DNA from: JBBDNC01 sp040877875
Lineage (GTDB): Bacteria > Bacteroidota > Rhodothermia > Balneolales > Balneolaceae
Assembly (NCBI GenBank): GCA_040877875.1
Contig: JBBDNC010000045.1
Span: forward strand, 1 to 32,387
Length of the DNA: 32,387 nucleotides
Direction of reading: 5' to 3'
The notes beneath the pieces are model-generated. The model was given only the letters and a program-made list of their open reading frames with translations. It was not told the DNA's origin and ran no database searches. Made by a program: the position numbers and the translations under genes. Of this stretch, positions 1 to 9,610 are shown piece after piece; the first letter of the stretch is position 1, and each line of letters opens with the position of its first letter.

Positions 1-2
1 AA

Positions 3-794
3 AGCGAGCTCAAGAAAGCCCGGCGGACTCTTCAACAGCTTGAAGAAGCTGATAAAGCACTCGAACGGGCGGAGACGTACGAACAATATGGACATCTGCT
101 CATGGCCCATGCCCATGAGCAACTCGGCCCCGGCCGGGAAACTATCGAGATTGAAAACTATTATAACGAAAATAAACTTCAACAAATTCAAGTCAAACCC
201 GATTTAACCATCGCTGAAAATGCCCGGCGCTATTATGAAAAAGCGACAAAAGCTAAACGGCGGGTTCAGGAATCCAAAAGAAGGGAAAAGGAAACTCAAC
301 AGAAAATCCATCAGCTTGAAGCACTTTTACACTCTCTGGAATCGGCAGAGCGGCTTGACGAGCTTGAAGACTGGGAGAATGAACACTCGGATCTATTGCA
401 GGAGATGGGACTCATTTCACAAAAAGAACAAAAATCTTCGTTGCCTTTTCGTACAGCCACGATCGATGGATATGAGATCTGGATCGGAAAAAATGCGAAA
501 AGTAACGATGAGCTTACTACAAGATCCCACAAGGAGGATATATGGATGCATGTTCGGGGAGAGTCCGGTTCTCATGTAGTGATCCGGATGAATAACCATG
601 AGAATTATCCCCCCAAATACGTAATTTTGAGAGCCGCATCCTATGCGGCCTGGAATTCAAAACTCCGGGGAGCCGAATGGGTCCCGGTGATTGTTACCAA
701 AAGAAAATACGTCAGCAAACCAAAAGGGGCACCGGCCGGAACCGTCCGGGTACATCGTGAAGAAGTGGAATTGGTTCCGCCCAAAAAACCTTAA
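3..794 (+). CDS. NFACT / RqcH-type RNA-binding protein, C-terminal part (5' truncated by window edge)
   Basis: The reading frame is open from base 3, so the start lies outside the window. The visible 263 residues are the end of an NFACT (FbpA/RqcH/Tae2 family) protein. They comprise a coiled-coil stretch rich in Lys, Glu and Leu, a YGHLLMAHAH segment matching the family's 'YGxLLxAN' helix, a second coiled coil, and then the NFACT-R domain. NFACT-R shows the typical series: TIDGYEIWIGKNAKSND, DIWMHVRGESGSHVVIR, AASYAAWNSKLRG and KYVSKPKGAPAGTV. Family members bind the 60S/50S-peptidyl-tRNA complex; bacterial RqcH adds alanine tails to stalled nascent chains. Whether this one has the N-terminal RqcH catalytic residues cannot be judged. 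Its stop lies 8 bp before aroK, so the two are probably co-transcribed. Confidence 0.9.
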   Translation, partial: SELKKARRTLQQLEEADKALERAETYEQYGHLLMAHAHEQLGPGRETIEIENYYNENKLQQIQVKPDLTIAENARRYYEKATKAKRRVQESKRREKETQQKIHQLEALLHSLESAERLDELEDWENEHSDLLQEMGLISQKEQKSSLPFRTATIDGYEIWIGKNAKSNDELTTRSHKEDIWMHVRGESGSHVVIRMNNHENYPPKYVILRAASYAAWNSKLRGAEWVPVIVTKRKYVSKPKGAPAGTVRVHREEVELVPPKKP

Positions 795-802
795 TTTTCG
801 TC

Positions 803-1351
803 ATGCAAAAATCCTCAACATCACGATCCGGTCAAGCCATTTTCCTTTGCGGGATGATGGGAGCCGGAAAAACAACTGTCGGCAAATCCCTGGCAGCCAA
901 ACTATCCCTTCCATTCGTTGACCTGGATGATGAAATCACAAAGCAGGAAGGGTGCAGCATACCGGACCTTTTTGCAGAAAAAGGAGAAAAGTATTTCAGA
1001 AAAATCGAACGTGAAATCCTGGAACAAAAATCTGAAGGGTTAAACGGGGTGATGGCGCTCGGCGGCGGAGCCCTCCGGAACCAGGAAGTGATCCGCCGTT
1101 TGAAATCAATCGGCCGGCTGATTTTTTTGGATGCCCCATTATCCGTACTTTCAGAGCGCCTGAAAAATGATGGCAACCGGCCCCTTCTCAATGAGACAGA
1201 TGATGAAAAAACGGAGAAAAAAATAAGGGATCTCCTTACTGAACGCAGACCCTTTTATTCACAGTCGCATATCACGATCCAAACAGGTAGACGGCAGCCG
1301 GCCGAAATCGTAAATATCATACTTGAAAAAATTCAAAACCATGAACGCTGA
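803..1351 (+). CDS. aroK: Shikimate kinase
   Basis: Cytoplasmic enzyme that phosphorylates shikimate with ATP in the chorismate (aromatic amino acid) pathway. The 182-residue protein matches the usual length of about 175. Visible landmarks are the Walker A loop GMMGAGKTT (residues 17-25), the substrate-binding Asp region VDLDDE (39-44), YFRKIERE with the substrate Arg (64-71), the glycine triplet ALGGGAL (85-91), NRPLL with the lid Arg (125-129) and the C-terminal ERRPFYS (147-153). All expected catalytic and binding positions appear intact. The ATG start lies 8 bp after the upstream stop and has no clear Shine-Dalgarno sequence. Its 3' end overlaps the aroB start by 11 bp, which suggests translational coupling of two enzymes of the same pathway. 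Confidence 0.95.
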   Translation: MQKSSTSRSGQAIFLCGMMGAGKTTVGKSLAAKLSLPFVDLDDEITKQEGCSIPDLFAEKGEKYFRKIEREILEQKSEGLNGVMALGGGALRNQEVIRRLKSIGRLIFLDAPLSVLSERLKNDGNRPLLNETDDEKTEKKIRDLLTERRPFYSQSHITIQTGRRQPAEIVNIILEKIQNHER

Positions 1352-2450
1352 CCTGATCATACAGACTCCCTCGAGAGACTATCCTGTATATATCCGTGAA
1401 GAATTTTCCGAAGACTTTTTTGACGCACTGCGTGGAAATTTGTCAGCAGATTCTGCATTTGTCATTATAGACGAAAATGTAGACCGGCTGTATCACGAAA
1501 AGGTCTTTTCAAATCTCGAAAACAGCGGTTTTCAAATCAGTAAATATATTCTGCCTGCGGGAGAAGCTTCAAAGTCGGACACCTGTTGGCTGAAAATGGT
1601 TAATTTTCTCCTTGAAAACGGAGCCCGGCGAAATACGCCGGTATTTGTAGTGGGGGGCGGGGTAACCGGTGATTCAGGCGGATTCGCTACTGCAACAACC
1701 TTGCGGGGAATGCCGCTGATTCATATTCCTACAACGCTTTTGGCAATGGTGGACAGTTCAATCGGCGGGAAAACAGGGATCAATCACCCCGAAGGTAAAA
1801 ACCTGATCGGTTCATTTTATCAACCTGAAGCAGTTTTGATGTACACTGGATTTCTCGCCACTCTCCCGGCAAAGGAGTGGACAAACGGCCTGAGTGAAAT
1901 ATTGAAATACGCAGCGATCGAGGATCCATCTTTGTTTGAACTTGCTGAAGAAATTTATCTCAATGACTCCCCCCCCTATCCTCATGAAAACCTCACTCCC
2001 CTCATTAAAAGATGTGTGCAGATCAAGGCAGATATTGTCGAAAAAGATGAGAAAGAGAGTGGAATCCGGGCCTATCTGAATTTTGGCCATACATTTGCCC
2101 ATGCCCTTGAAAAAGTGGCCGGATTTGGGAGCATCACTCATGGAGAGGCCGTCTATATCGGAATGATAGCAGCTACGAGACTTTCTGTTCTGCAGGGGGC
2201 TGAAAAGGAATTCAATGAAATATACTTCGACCGATTTCAATCGTTGTATACATTTCAGGACCGGATTTTCGAATTAAGCGTGGATACATTAATCGATCGA
2301 ATGCACTCCGACAAAAAGAAAACCTCAGGGAATCTTAAAGTCGTTCTTCTGCATGAATGGGGCCACCCCTATGTGACTGAGATTGCAGATTCCAAACCGA
2401 TTCGCGAAGCCTGGAATTTTGCGTTGTCACAAATTAACACTCATAAATAA
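1341..2450 (+). CDS. aroB: 3-dehydroquinate synthase
   Basis: Converts DAHP to 3-dehydroquinate, the second step of the shikimate pathway, using NAD+ and a divalent metal. The protein is 369 residues, typical for AroB. I place the start at the ATG at 1341. An in-frame TTG at 1323 would only add six residues inside aroK. Motifs include the NAD-binding VVGGGVTGD (103-111), the highly conserved IPTTLLAMVDSSIGGKTGIN region (129-148), GKNLIGSFYQP (152-162), the GLSEILKYA metal-ligand region (183-191), LNFGHTFAHALE and HGEAVYIGM. The usual 'GDLAGF' is GDSGGF here, a mild substitution. It overlaps aroK by 11 bp and ends the aro pair. It is followed by 220 bp without a gene. Confidence 0.95.
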   Translation: MNADLIIQTPSRDYPVYIREEFSEDFFDALRGNLSADSAFVIIDENVDRLYHEKVFSNLENSGFQISKYILPAGEASKSDTCWLKMVNFLLENGARRNTPVFVVGGGVTGDSGGFATATTLRGMPLIHIPTTLLAMVDSSIGGKTGINHPEGKNLIGSFYQPEAVLMYTGFLATLPAKEWTNGLSEILKYAAIEDPSLFELAEEIYLNDSPPYPHENLTPLIKRCVQIKADIVEKDEKESGIRAYLNFGHTFAHALEKVAGFGSITHGEAVYIGMIAATRLSVLQGAEKEFNEIYFDRFQSLYTFQDRIFELSVDTLIDRMHSDKKKTSGNLKVVLLHEWGHPYVTEIADSKPIREAWNFALSQINTHK

Positions 2451-2670
2451 TGAGTCATCAGAATCGGGTATTGGGTCTGGATAGAAGTTTATTAAACCCT
2501 AAATCTCAAAGCCGGTCTTCATGAATCCGATCGGAATAGAACGACACTTCATTCGTTAAACATATTTATTTCTTAATTTAAACCGTTTAGATATAGATTT
2601 AACCCGTTAGTAACTATCCTCCGCCGGCCGGCGGAAAACGGTAGCTGAAAGCTTTGACTATTACAAACTA
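2451..2670. promoter_or_regulatory. Intergenic leader between aroB and tamB
   Basis: This 220-bp, mostly AT-rich stretch probably holds the tamB promoter, but I could not pick a convincing one. It contains TAAAC-C-GTTTA, a 5-1-5 inverted repeat near 2579-2589, two similar decamers (AACCGTTTAG and AACCCGTTAG) 10 bp apart, and the perfect GC-rich palindrome at 2620-2635. The tamB frame is open back to a TAA at 2611. Confidence 0.4.
2620..2635. repeat. 16-bp perfect GC-only-core palindrome
   Basis: TCCGCCGGCCGGCGGA equals its own reverse complement. It lies about 35 bp before the TTG start of tamB, in otherwise AT-rich DNA. A very similar but imperfect 16-mer occurs at 32281-32296, also between genes, so it may belong to a REP-like dispersed family. 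An 8-bp stem with almost no loop makes it a poor simple terminator. No T-run follows on the + strand. Confidence 0.6.
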
Positions 2671-5600
2671 TTGTTCTTACGCTGGATATATAAAACCTGG
2701 AATTTCTTATTAAAGTCACTGCTTTATCTTACGCTGGCAGTTGTGGTGATCCTGACACTTCTGGTTGGAATCATTCAGTTCCCCCAAAGCAAGGAGTATA
2801 TCACCCGTCAATTAACCAGTACCTTCGACAATCAGTATGAAGGAACCCTGAAAATTGATCGGATCAGTGGATGGATTCCTTTAAACATCACTTTGCACCA
2901 GGCCAGGGTTTTTGCTCCCTTCGATACTTTAAATTCCGTTATTTCCATCCCTCGGAGCACTTTAAGCCTGAATCTGTGGAACTTGCTACAGCGTAATATT
3001 ACCATTACCGGTTTCGAACTCTTCGAACCGGAAGTGACCATTCACCAGAACCGGCAGGGAACCTATCCTCTTATTCAGGCATTTAAATCTACAGGGAATA
3101 CCCGTTCACAAATTATTGACCTGACCAACCGGGATTTCGAGCAATTTCAAATCATTGCCCCCGCCCTTGTGGTCCATGGGGGCAACCTGTCATATAACAG
3201 CCCCCTGTTGGACAATGAACATCTGAATCTTCCGCGTCCTTTAAAAGTAGAGAACCTGAATATCTCCATGTTTATGGAACTGAGCAGTATACAGCGATTT
3301 CTCGATATCGACCGGTTTTCCGCCCGGCTCCCCGATACGATTTGGGAACAAATCGATCTCAACGGACAGATATTCAGCGATGAGGAATACCTGGAATTCA
3401 ACGGCTTTACTCTCCAAACGAGTGAATCACACGTAGAGTTTTCAGGGGAAGTAACCCCCCTGAATCTACTGAGCCCGTCGCTGAACGAACAGTTCAGAAA
3501 CGCCTCTTATTATTTCAATCTTGAGAATTCCTCTATCCATACCAAAAGTATTGCTGCTCTTGTCCCGGACTTTCCGGACCTTGACCAGGTCATTGATCTG
3601 GAATTGCTAACGGAGGGATCACTCGATTCAATGTGGGTAGACAGGTTCATTATGAGAACGGGCAACAGTGTTGTACAACTGACAGGGATGGCTCAAAATG
3701 TAGGCTTTCAGGATTTCAGTTATGATGCGAATATTGTGAACCTGGTCTTCGACCGGGAGGAGCTCACCCCTTATCTGGATCAATATCTGTTGCCAGATGA
3801 AATTGAGTACCTGGCAAAATCTGATATTGAAGGCCATGTAAATGGAACTCTACAGGATGCCGAAACCCATTTGTCTGTACAGACTCCCGAAGGCAGCTTT
3901 CAGCTTGAAGCCTTCATTACTTTTTATAACCCTGTGAATTTTAATGCCCGCCTGGAGATAGACTCTCTCAATGTCCAGCCTGTTTTTTCCCGGTATATCC
4001 ATCAAAGCAACCTGAGCGGTACGATCACACTAAAAGGACAAACCGACACCTCGGGAAAAATTTCCGCAGAGGGGGCGGTCAACCTCAATCCGGGATTCCT
4101 AAATCAAGTAGATTTCCTGAACAGTCAACTCGAAGCATCTTATCAAAATAATACCCTTAGTCATCAATTCAGCTTGTCTCGCCCGGATTCAAGGCTGGAA
4201 ACTTCCGGAACGATCCAGTCTCTCGCCGGCGAATGGCTCGTATCGGTAAACGGCCAGCTATCAGATATCGACCTTCAGGATTTTATAGTCAACGAAAATA
4301 TTCCACAAACCCGTTTGAGCCTGAACTTTAATTCTGAATTCCAGGGTTCGGATCTTAACAACCTGTACGGCAGGGCAAGTTACCAGACCGACCGATCCAT
4401 CATCGGGGTTGATACTCTCCGACCCCACCAGTTGTATGTAGACATTGACTCTCCCGATATTGAATCGAGAACCATGCGGCTGACCAGCAGTTTTCTTGAT
4501 GCTGAAATAACCGGCGACATCTATGCCGGATCCCTGATAAACCTATTTAATCACTGGAATGAATATTTACAGAGGCAGACAGGTGAAGAAATACTCTTTG
4601 ACAGCACCTTTGCCGCCGGGAATAAAACAGGTCTCCCCCCCTCGGATGCAATCCAGCCGGCCAATCTTCATCTTCAGATGGATTTTAAAGATATCACCCT
4701 GCTTCAAAGATATTTTACCGAGTTTCCCAAATTTGAAAGCCAGGCCCGAATACAGGCAAATCTTAATGCCGATGCCGAGCGGATCTTTTTTACCTTCTCA
4801 TCCGATGATACTGCCTTTCAAATCGGCAATGCACGCTTCGATACACTCCGAACCAATTTAACAGCAAGTTTCCGCTATAACGAAAAATTCAAAGAGTATG
4901 GAACGGCTGATCTGCAGATCAATACCGAAGTTTTTTCCTATGAAAATATGAAATTCAGGGAAGCATACTTAAATGCCTCAATGAGAAATGACAGCCTGAT
5001 GATTACTCATTCTTCCAAAAATGTAGAAGAAAATATCCAGTTGGAGTTCATGTTTCTCACAAAGCTGCTGCCCGGCCAAATTGAAATCAACTTCGATAAA
5101 TTTTATGTCGGAAATGAAAACTATGAATGGGTTTCGGAAGGAAATCCTAAAATAATTTATACCAATCAGGAATCCCTGGTCCTTGAAGATTTTATTTTCA
5201 GTAATGACAATGAAAGGGTCGAGGCACACGGTACTTACAGCTCGGATCCTGAAGATTTTGTTGAATACAGTATTCGGAACCTCCAGCTCGATCGGATTTC
5301 CCGGCTGATCGGCGGTCGCGTTACGTTTGCCGGTGAGGTGAACGGAGATTTTATAACCCGTACCCTTACCCAAATGCCTATTATACAAGGGAATATGGAT
5401 ATTAACCGGTTTGAGCTGACGGACAGGCTGATTGGGGATATCCAGCTTAACAGTAAATATTCGCCGGATAATGAACGGTTCGATACAAGGATTTCGATAC
5501 TGACAGATCCGGATAAATATTCAACCTATTATGCTGAAAATGACAGCATCGGTCAAAACCTGACCTTTACAGGATATCTTCGTGCCCCGGAGCCGGATGA

Positions 5601-7398
5601 ACCTGACAGAGAGTTGTTTAATTTTGACGCTGATATTCATGAACTGGACATGTGGATCGTACCGGTTATCGTTCCCAGTATTGTTGAGGAAATGGAAGGC
5701 CGGGCTACCGGGAACGGATCGATTTCAGGAACCCTTAACGACTATGATTTCAGCGCAAACATTGACATCCGGGACGTAAAAGGTAAACCTGCATTTGTAA
5801 ATACTACCTATGATATTAGCGGGAATCTCTTGTTTAACCGACAGGAAGGACTGGTGTTTCAGGAGATCCTCCTGGAAGATGAAGGAGACGGGAGAGGGGT
5901 TTTGCAAGGCACTATTGATTTAAATGATTTTTCCGGAACAAGTACCCTGAATTTGACACTGGATCTGGAAAATCTCCAGTTTCTGAATAACCCGTACGAT
6001 CCGGATGTCCCTTTCTATGCTACGATTAGAGGTACGGGCCAGGTAAGGGCTACCGGAACAAATTTTGATCCGTTTTTACGTACGAGCCGGCCCATCGTCA
6101 TCTCTCAAAATTCCAGAGTCACCGTCCCCTTGCTGGACGAAACGGAATTGGAACAATCTCACAATTTCATTCAGTTCGTTGACAGTTTTGACTTTCGCAT
6201 GCTCCAAAGCAGATCTGAAAATGGTCATTCAAACGGGAGTAACGGCCAGCCGCTGCCGGGTGACTTGCGTGATCTTACCTTCTCCGAAAGGTTTACGCTC
6301 GACCTTCAGTTCATCGCTAACGACCAGATTACCTTTGAGCTTATTTTTGACCGCGTCACCAATGAAGTCCTGACTGCTAACGGAACCGGCCAGATGAGGC
6401 TCAGGCTTGAAGATCAGAATTTTACAATGTTCGGCCGGATGAATATCATGAGTGGGGAATATCAATTTGTTGCCGGGGATATTATCTCAAGAAGGTTCCT
6501 CCTCCAGCAGGGAGGTTCGATTATCTGGGAAGGGGATCCGAATAATGCGCGCCTGGATGTGAATGCCACCTATCGTGCGCGCCCCGACCTTTCTTCCCTG
6601 ATAGCTACAACAACCGGGGGGGGAATTGAGGGCGGACAACGGTTTCCGATTGATCTTGTTTTGAATATCGGGGGGACACTGGGTTCCCTGGAAAATGATT
6701 TCTATTTTAACATCCCTTCCAGTATTGAAGGAACGCTTGATCCTACCCTCACTACACAGATCAATGCCCTGAATCGAAATAATGATGAAAAAATAATACA
6801 AGCGACAAGTATTCTCCTTACCGGCAACTTTATACCCTCTTCTACTGCAACGTCTGACGGGGGAACCGGCCAGGCACTCCGTCAAAGTCTTGCAGGAAGC
6901 GGATCCATGGTGGTGAATCCCCTGATATCCAGCCAGATCATCAATCCTCTGCTCTCTGATCAGATCAATTCCCTTTTGCGAAGTGACATGGCACTGGATA
7001 TTGATTTTAATCTTACGCCTTATAATCAAATTGACCTTGGAGTAGCATTGAGATTATATGATGACAGGCTGATATTACGCCGTGAAGGACAAATTACAGG
7101 TACACAAAGTGATATCGGAGATTTGGGAGCGACCTACCGGATCAACCGGACATTTGCCCTCACTGCCTTTCATCGCCAGGATCCTACTCTGGCAAATACA
7201 AGTGGAACCGATACACGCCAGGTCCAGGAAATGAACGGAGTCGGTGTCGAGGCACAGGTGCAATTTAACTCCTGGAAAGAGTTTCGGCGGCGAATCGGTA
7301 ATACCCTTAAACGATTATTCGGAATTAAAAAATCTGAAAACAGCGGAGATAAAGACGAAAATGAACCTCTTGCTTCGGAAGGAAATAGAAATAAGTAA
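2671..7398 (+). CDS. tamB: TamB-like translocation/assembly module protein (DUF490)
   Basis: An AsmA/TamB-type bridge protein of 1575 residues, thought in the family to span the periplasm as a long beta-taco groove that carries lipid or helps outer-membrane protein assembly. An N-terminal hydrophobic anchor lies at about residues 12-34 (LLKSLLYLTLAVVVILTLLV). It is followed by more than 1000 residues of repetitive beta-rich sequence, then the conserved TamB C-terminal domain: LTANGTGQMRLRLEDQNF, FGRMNIMSGEYQF and RRFLLQQGGSIIWEGDP. The tail is charged (KSENSGDKDENE). No ATG lies in frame before 3268 (residue 200), so TTG at 2671 is the only sensible start; it keeps the whole anchor. RNase R follows 27 bp downstream. 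A length above that of E. coli TamB (1259) is usual in Bacteroidota relatives. The symbol is by domain homology. Confidence 0.9.
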   Translation: MFLRWIYKTWNFLLKSLLYLTLAVVVILTLLVGIIQFPQSKEYITRQLTSTFDNQYEGTLKIDRISGWIPLNITLHQARVFAPFDTLNSVISIPRSTLSLNLWNLLQRNITITGFELFEPEVTIHQNRQGTYPLIQAFKSTGNTRSQIIDLTNRDFEQFQIIAPALVVHGGNLSYNSPLLDNEHLNLPRPLKVENLNISMFMELSSIQRFLDIDRFSARLPDTIWEQIDLNGQIFSDEEYLEFNGFTLQTSESHVEFSGEVTPLNLLSPSLNEQFRNASYYFNLENSSIHTKSIAALVPDFPDLDQVIDLELLTEGSLDSMWVDRFIMRTGNSVVQLTGMAQNVGFQDFSYDANIVNLVFDREELTPYLDQYLLPDEIEYLAKSDIEGHVNGTLQDAETHLSVQTPEGSFQLEAFITFYNPVNFNARLEIDSLNVQPVFSRYIHQSNLSGTITLKGQTDTSGKISAEGAVNLNPGFLNQVDFLNSQLEASYQNNTLSHQFSLSRPDSRLETSGTIQSLAGEWLVSVNGQLSDIDLQDFIVNENIPQTRLSLNFNSEFQGSDLNNLYGRASYQTDRSIIGVDTLRPHQLYVDIDSPDIESRTMRLTSSFLDAEITGDIYAGSLINLFNHWNEYLQRQTGEEILFDSTFAAGNKTGLPPSDAIQPANLHLQMDFKDITLLQRYFTEFPKFESQARIQANLNADAERIFFTFSSDDTAFQIGNARFDTLRTNLTASFRYNEKFKEYGTADLQINTEVFSYENMKFREAYLNASMRNDSLMITHSSKNVEENIQLEFMFLTKLLPGQIEINFDKFYVGNENYEWVSEGNPKIIYTNQESLVLEDFIFSNDNERVEAHGTYSSDPEDFVEYSIRNLQLDRISRLIGGRVTFAGEVNGDFITRTLTQMPIIQGNMDINRFELTDRLIGDIQLNSKYSPDNERFDTRISILTDPDKYSTYYAENDSIGQNLTFTGYLRAPEPDEPDRELFNFDADIHELDMWIVPVIVPSIVEEMEGRATGNGSISGTLNDYDFSANIDIRDVKGKPAFVNTTYDISGNLLFNRQEGLVFQEILLEDEGDGRGVLQGTIDLNDFSGTSTLNLTLDLENLQFLNNPYDPDVPFYATIRGTGQVRATGTNFDPFLRTSRPIVISQNSRVTVPLLDETELEQSHNFIQFVDSFDFRMLQSRSENGHSNGSNGQPLPGDLRDLTFSERFTLDLQFIANDQITFELIFDRVTNEVLTANGTGQMRLRLEDQNFTMFGRMNIMSGEYQFVAGDIISRRFLLQQGGSIIWEGDPNNARLDVNATYRARPDLSSLIATTTGGGIEGGQRFPIDLVLNIGGTLGSLENDFYFNIPSSIEGTLDPTLTTQINALNRNNDEKIIQATSILLTGNFIPSSTATSDGGTGQALRQSLAGSGSMVVNPLISSQIINPLLSDQINSLLRSDMALDIDFNLTPYNQIDLGVALRLYDDRLILRREGQITGTQSDIGDLGATYRINRTFALTAFHRQDPTLANTSGTDTRQVQEMNGVGVEAQVQFNSWKEFRRRIGNTLKRLFGIKKSENSGDKDENEPLASEGNRNK

Positions 7399-7425
7399 CC
7401 TATTCAATCATCTAAAAAATAATTA

Positions 7426-9576
7426 ATGAGTAATAAAGAACTGACATCACTTGAAAAACAGATCCTTCAAATTCTCCGGTCATACCCGGACGCATCCATC
7501 CCCTCTCCCCTGCTTCAGGAGGCCCTGGGGTTGAAAGGCAAGAAAGGAGGGAAAAAACTCAAAAAGACGCTTTACGATCTTCGGAACAAAGATCAAATTC
7601 GTATGACAAAAGGCAATTTGGTCAGTATTAATGAAGTTGGGGCTCTTGACGACCCGTACTATGAAGGAAAACTTGACGTCACCAAACGAGGCGACGGATA
7701 TGTAATGGTTGAAGGCCGGGACCAGGATATCAAAGTTGCCTCCCGGTATATGGGGACAGCTCTGCACGGGGATACCGTTCTCGTTAAGGTGACTCATTAC
7801 CACAAGCGCAGCAATAAACCCCAGGGACGCATTGAGAAAGTCGTCAAACGTGCAAAAAACCTGTTTGTAGGAACCCTGGAATCACCGGCTCAAAATACTT
7901 ACCTGATCCGCTCGGACGAACAATCGGCCCGGACCGATTTTTTTGTGGATGAAAAAGATCTGAACGGAGCTAAACCGGGCGAAAAAGTTACATTTCAACT
8001 TGTTCAGTGGGATGATATGAGAGGGCTCCCCCAGGCAAAGATTGAAAAGTCACTCGGACAGAAAGGGACGAATGAAGCCAACATACTATCTATCCTTTCC
8101 GAATATCAGTTTAGTGCCGATTTCCCGGACGAAGTAGAAGATTTTGCCGCTTCCATTGATCTGTCGATCCCCGAATCAGAAATACAGCGGCGAAGAGATC
8201 TGAGAGAAGAAGTTACCTTTACAATCGATCCGGCTGATGCAAAAGATTTCGACGATGCTTTAAGTATTAACATCCTGGACAACGGTCATTACTATCTTGG
8301 AGTCCATATTGCCGATGTAACTCATTACACGCCGAGAGGATCTATATTGGATGATGAAGCTCTGAACCGGGGAACGAGTGTCTACCTGGTAGACCGGGTG
8401 ATTCCAATGCTGCCTGAATTACTAAGCAATGGGGTTTGCAGCCTGCGGCCGGAAGAAGATAAACTTGTATATAGCTGTTTTATGGAAATCACGCCGGGCG
8501 GAAACCTGGTGGATTATTCTATTGAAGAAGCGATCATTCACTCCAAACAGCGATTTGTCTATGAGGAAGTCCAGGAAATACTGGACGGGAAAAACCACAA
8601 GTTCAAACAGGAACTGAAGACCCTTGAAAAACTTGCCCATACTCTGTTGGACAACCGTTTCAGCACTAAGAATGGGTCGATCAATTTTGAAACCCCCGAA
8701 CCGAAATTCATTTTGGATGAATCCGGAAAGCCGGTTGACGTAATTGTCAAAGAACGCCTGTTTAGTCACCGTTTGATTGAAGAGTGCATGTTAATGGCGA
8801 ATAAAACAGTCGCCACACACATCAGAAATCTCCGACAAAAATCCGGAAAAGGAAAATCCGAAAACAATCACCCGTTTCTCTATCGTATCCACGATGAACC
8901 GGACGTTGAAAAACTTTTCAATATCCACGAAAATGTAAAACCACTCGGAATTGAATTTAATGTTAAAGACCGTGTAACTGCTAAGGATATCAACAACTTA
9001 TTAAAAGAAGTTGAAGATACGTCCCTTGAAGATATCATCAATGGCCTGATGCTGCGGTCCATGGCAAAAGCTGAATACAGCCCGAAAAACATTGGTCACT
9101 TCGGCCTTGGTTTTTCCCACTATGCACACTTTACAAGTCCGATCCGTCGATACCCCGATGTAATTGTTCACCGTCTTTTGAAACGCTATGGATCCGCCGG
9201 CCAGGAATACACCTATACGGAATTAAAGGAGATTGGTGAACAATGCAGCGAAAAAGAACGTTATGCAGTACAGGCAGAACGCGATTCTGTAAAACTGAAA
9301 CAGGTTGAATTTTTATCCGACCGCATTGGCGAAAACTTTGAAGGGGTCATCAGCGGGGTGACTGAAAACGGCCTTTATATTAATTTAAAAGATGTGTACT
9401 GTGAAGGCATGATCCACGTTAGTGATCTAAAAGACGATTATTATGTATATAATTCACAACGTCACAGCTTGACCGGCCGCTCTAAAGGGAAGCAATACAG
9501 GCTTGGAGATGAGATCAAGGTTAAAGTTGTCAATACAAACCTGGAACGAAGACATATTGATCTTAAGCTCCCCTGA
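7426..9576 (+). CDS. rnr: Ribonuclease R (RNB-family 3'-5' exoribonuclease)
   Basis: A processive, Mg-dependent 3'-5' hydrolytic exoribonuclease that degrades structured RNA, 716 residues long. In order it has an N-terminal winged-helix region (about 5-65), cold-shock OB folds (about 80-220), the RNB catalytic domain (about 245-570) and a C-terminal S1 domain (about 635-715, FEGVISGVTENGLYINL). The catalytic aspartates are in DPADAKDFDDA: D268, D274, D276 and D277. HYAHFTSPIRRYPDVIVHR is the RNB signature near the exit of the active site. The lysine-rich tail of E. coli RNase R (813 residues) is missing, as is common in this group. Start ATG at 7426 has no Shine-Dalgarno sequence and sits in AT-rich DNA (AAAAAATAATTA). 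Confidence 0.96.
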   Translation: MSNKELTSLEKQILQILRSYPDASIPSPLLQEALGLKGKKGGKKLKKTLYDLRNKDQIRMTKGNLVSINEVGALDDPYYEGKLDVTKRGDGYVMVEGRDQDIKVASRYMGTALHGDTVLVKVTHYHKRSNKPQGRIEKVVKRAKNLFVGTLESPAQNTYLIRSDEQSARTDFFVDEKDLNGAKPGEKVTFQLVQWDDMRGLPQAKIEKSLGQKGTNEANILSILSEYQFSADFPDEVEDFAASIDLSIPESEIQRRRDLREEVTFTIDPADAKDFDDALSINILDNGHYYLGVHIADVTHYTPRGSILDDEALNRGTSVYLVDRVIPMLPELLSNGVCSLRPEEDKLVYSCFMEITPGGNLVDYSIEEAIIHSKQRFVYEEVQEILDGKNHKFKQELKTLEKLAHTLLDNRFSTKNGSINFETPEPKFILDESGKPVDVIVKERLFSHRLIEECMLMANKTVATHIRNLRQKSGKGKSENNHPFLYRIHDEPDVEKLFNIHENVKPLGIEFNVKDRVTAKDINNLLKEVEDTSLEDIINGLMLRSMAKAEYSPKNIGHFGLGFSHYAHFTSPIRRYPDVIVHRLLKRYGSAGQEYTYTELKEIGEQCSEKERYAVQAERDSVKLKQVEFLSDRIGENFEGVISGVTENGLYINLKDVYCEGMIHVSDLKDDYYVYNSQRHSLTGRSKGKQYRLGDEIKVKVVNTNLERRHIDLKLP

Positions 9577-9610
9577 TATTTGATCATTATTTAAATTTTA
9601 TCCTGATGAT

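Noticed and set aside
1323..1340. Upstream TTG start for aroB
   Set aside because: It only adds MKKFKT inside aroK; the ATG at 1341 gives the normal AroB length and start.
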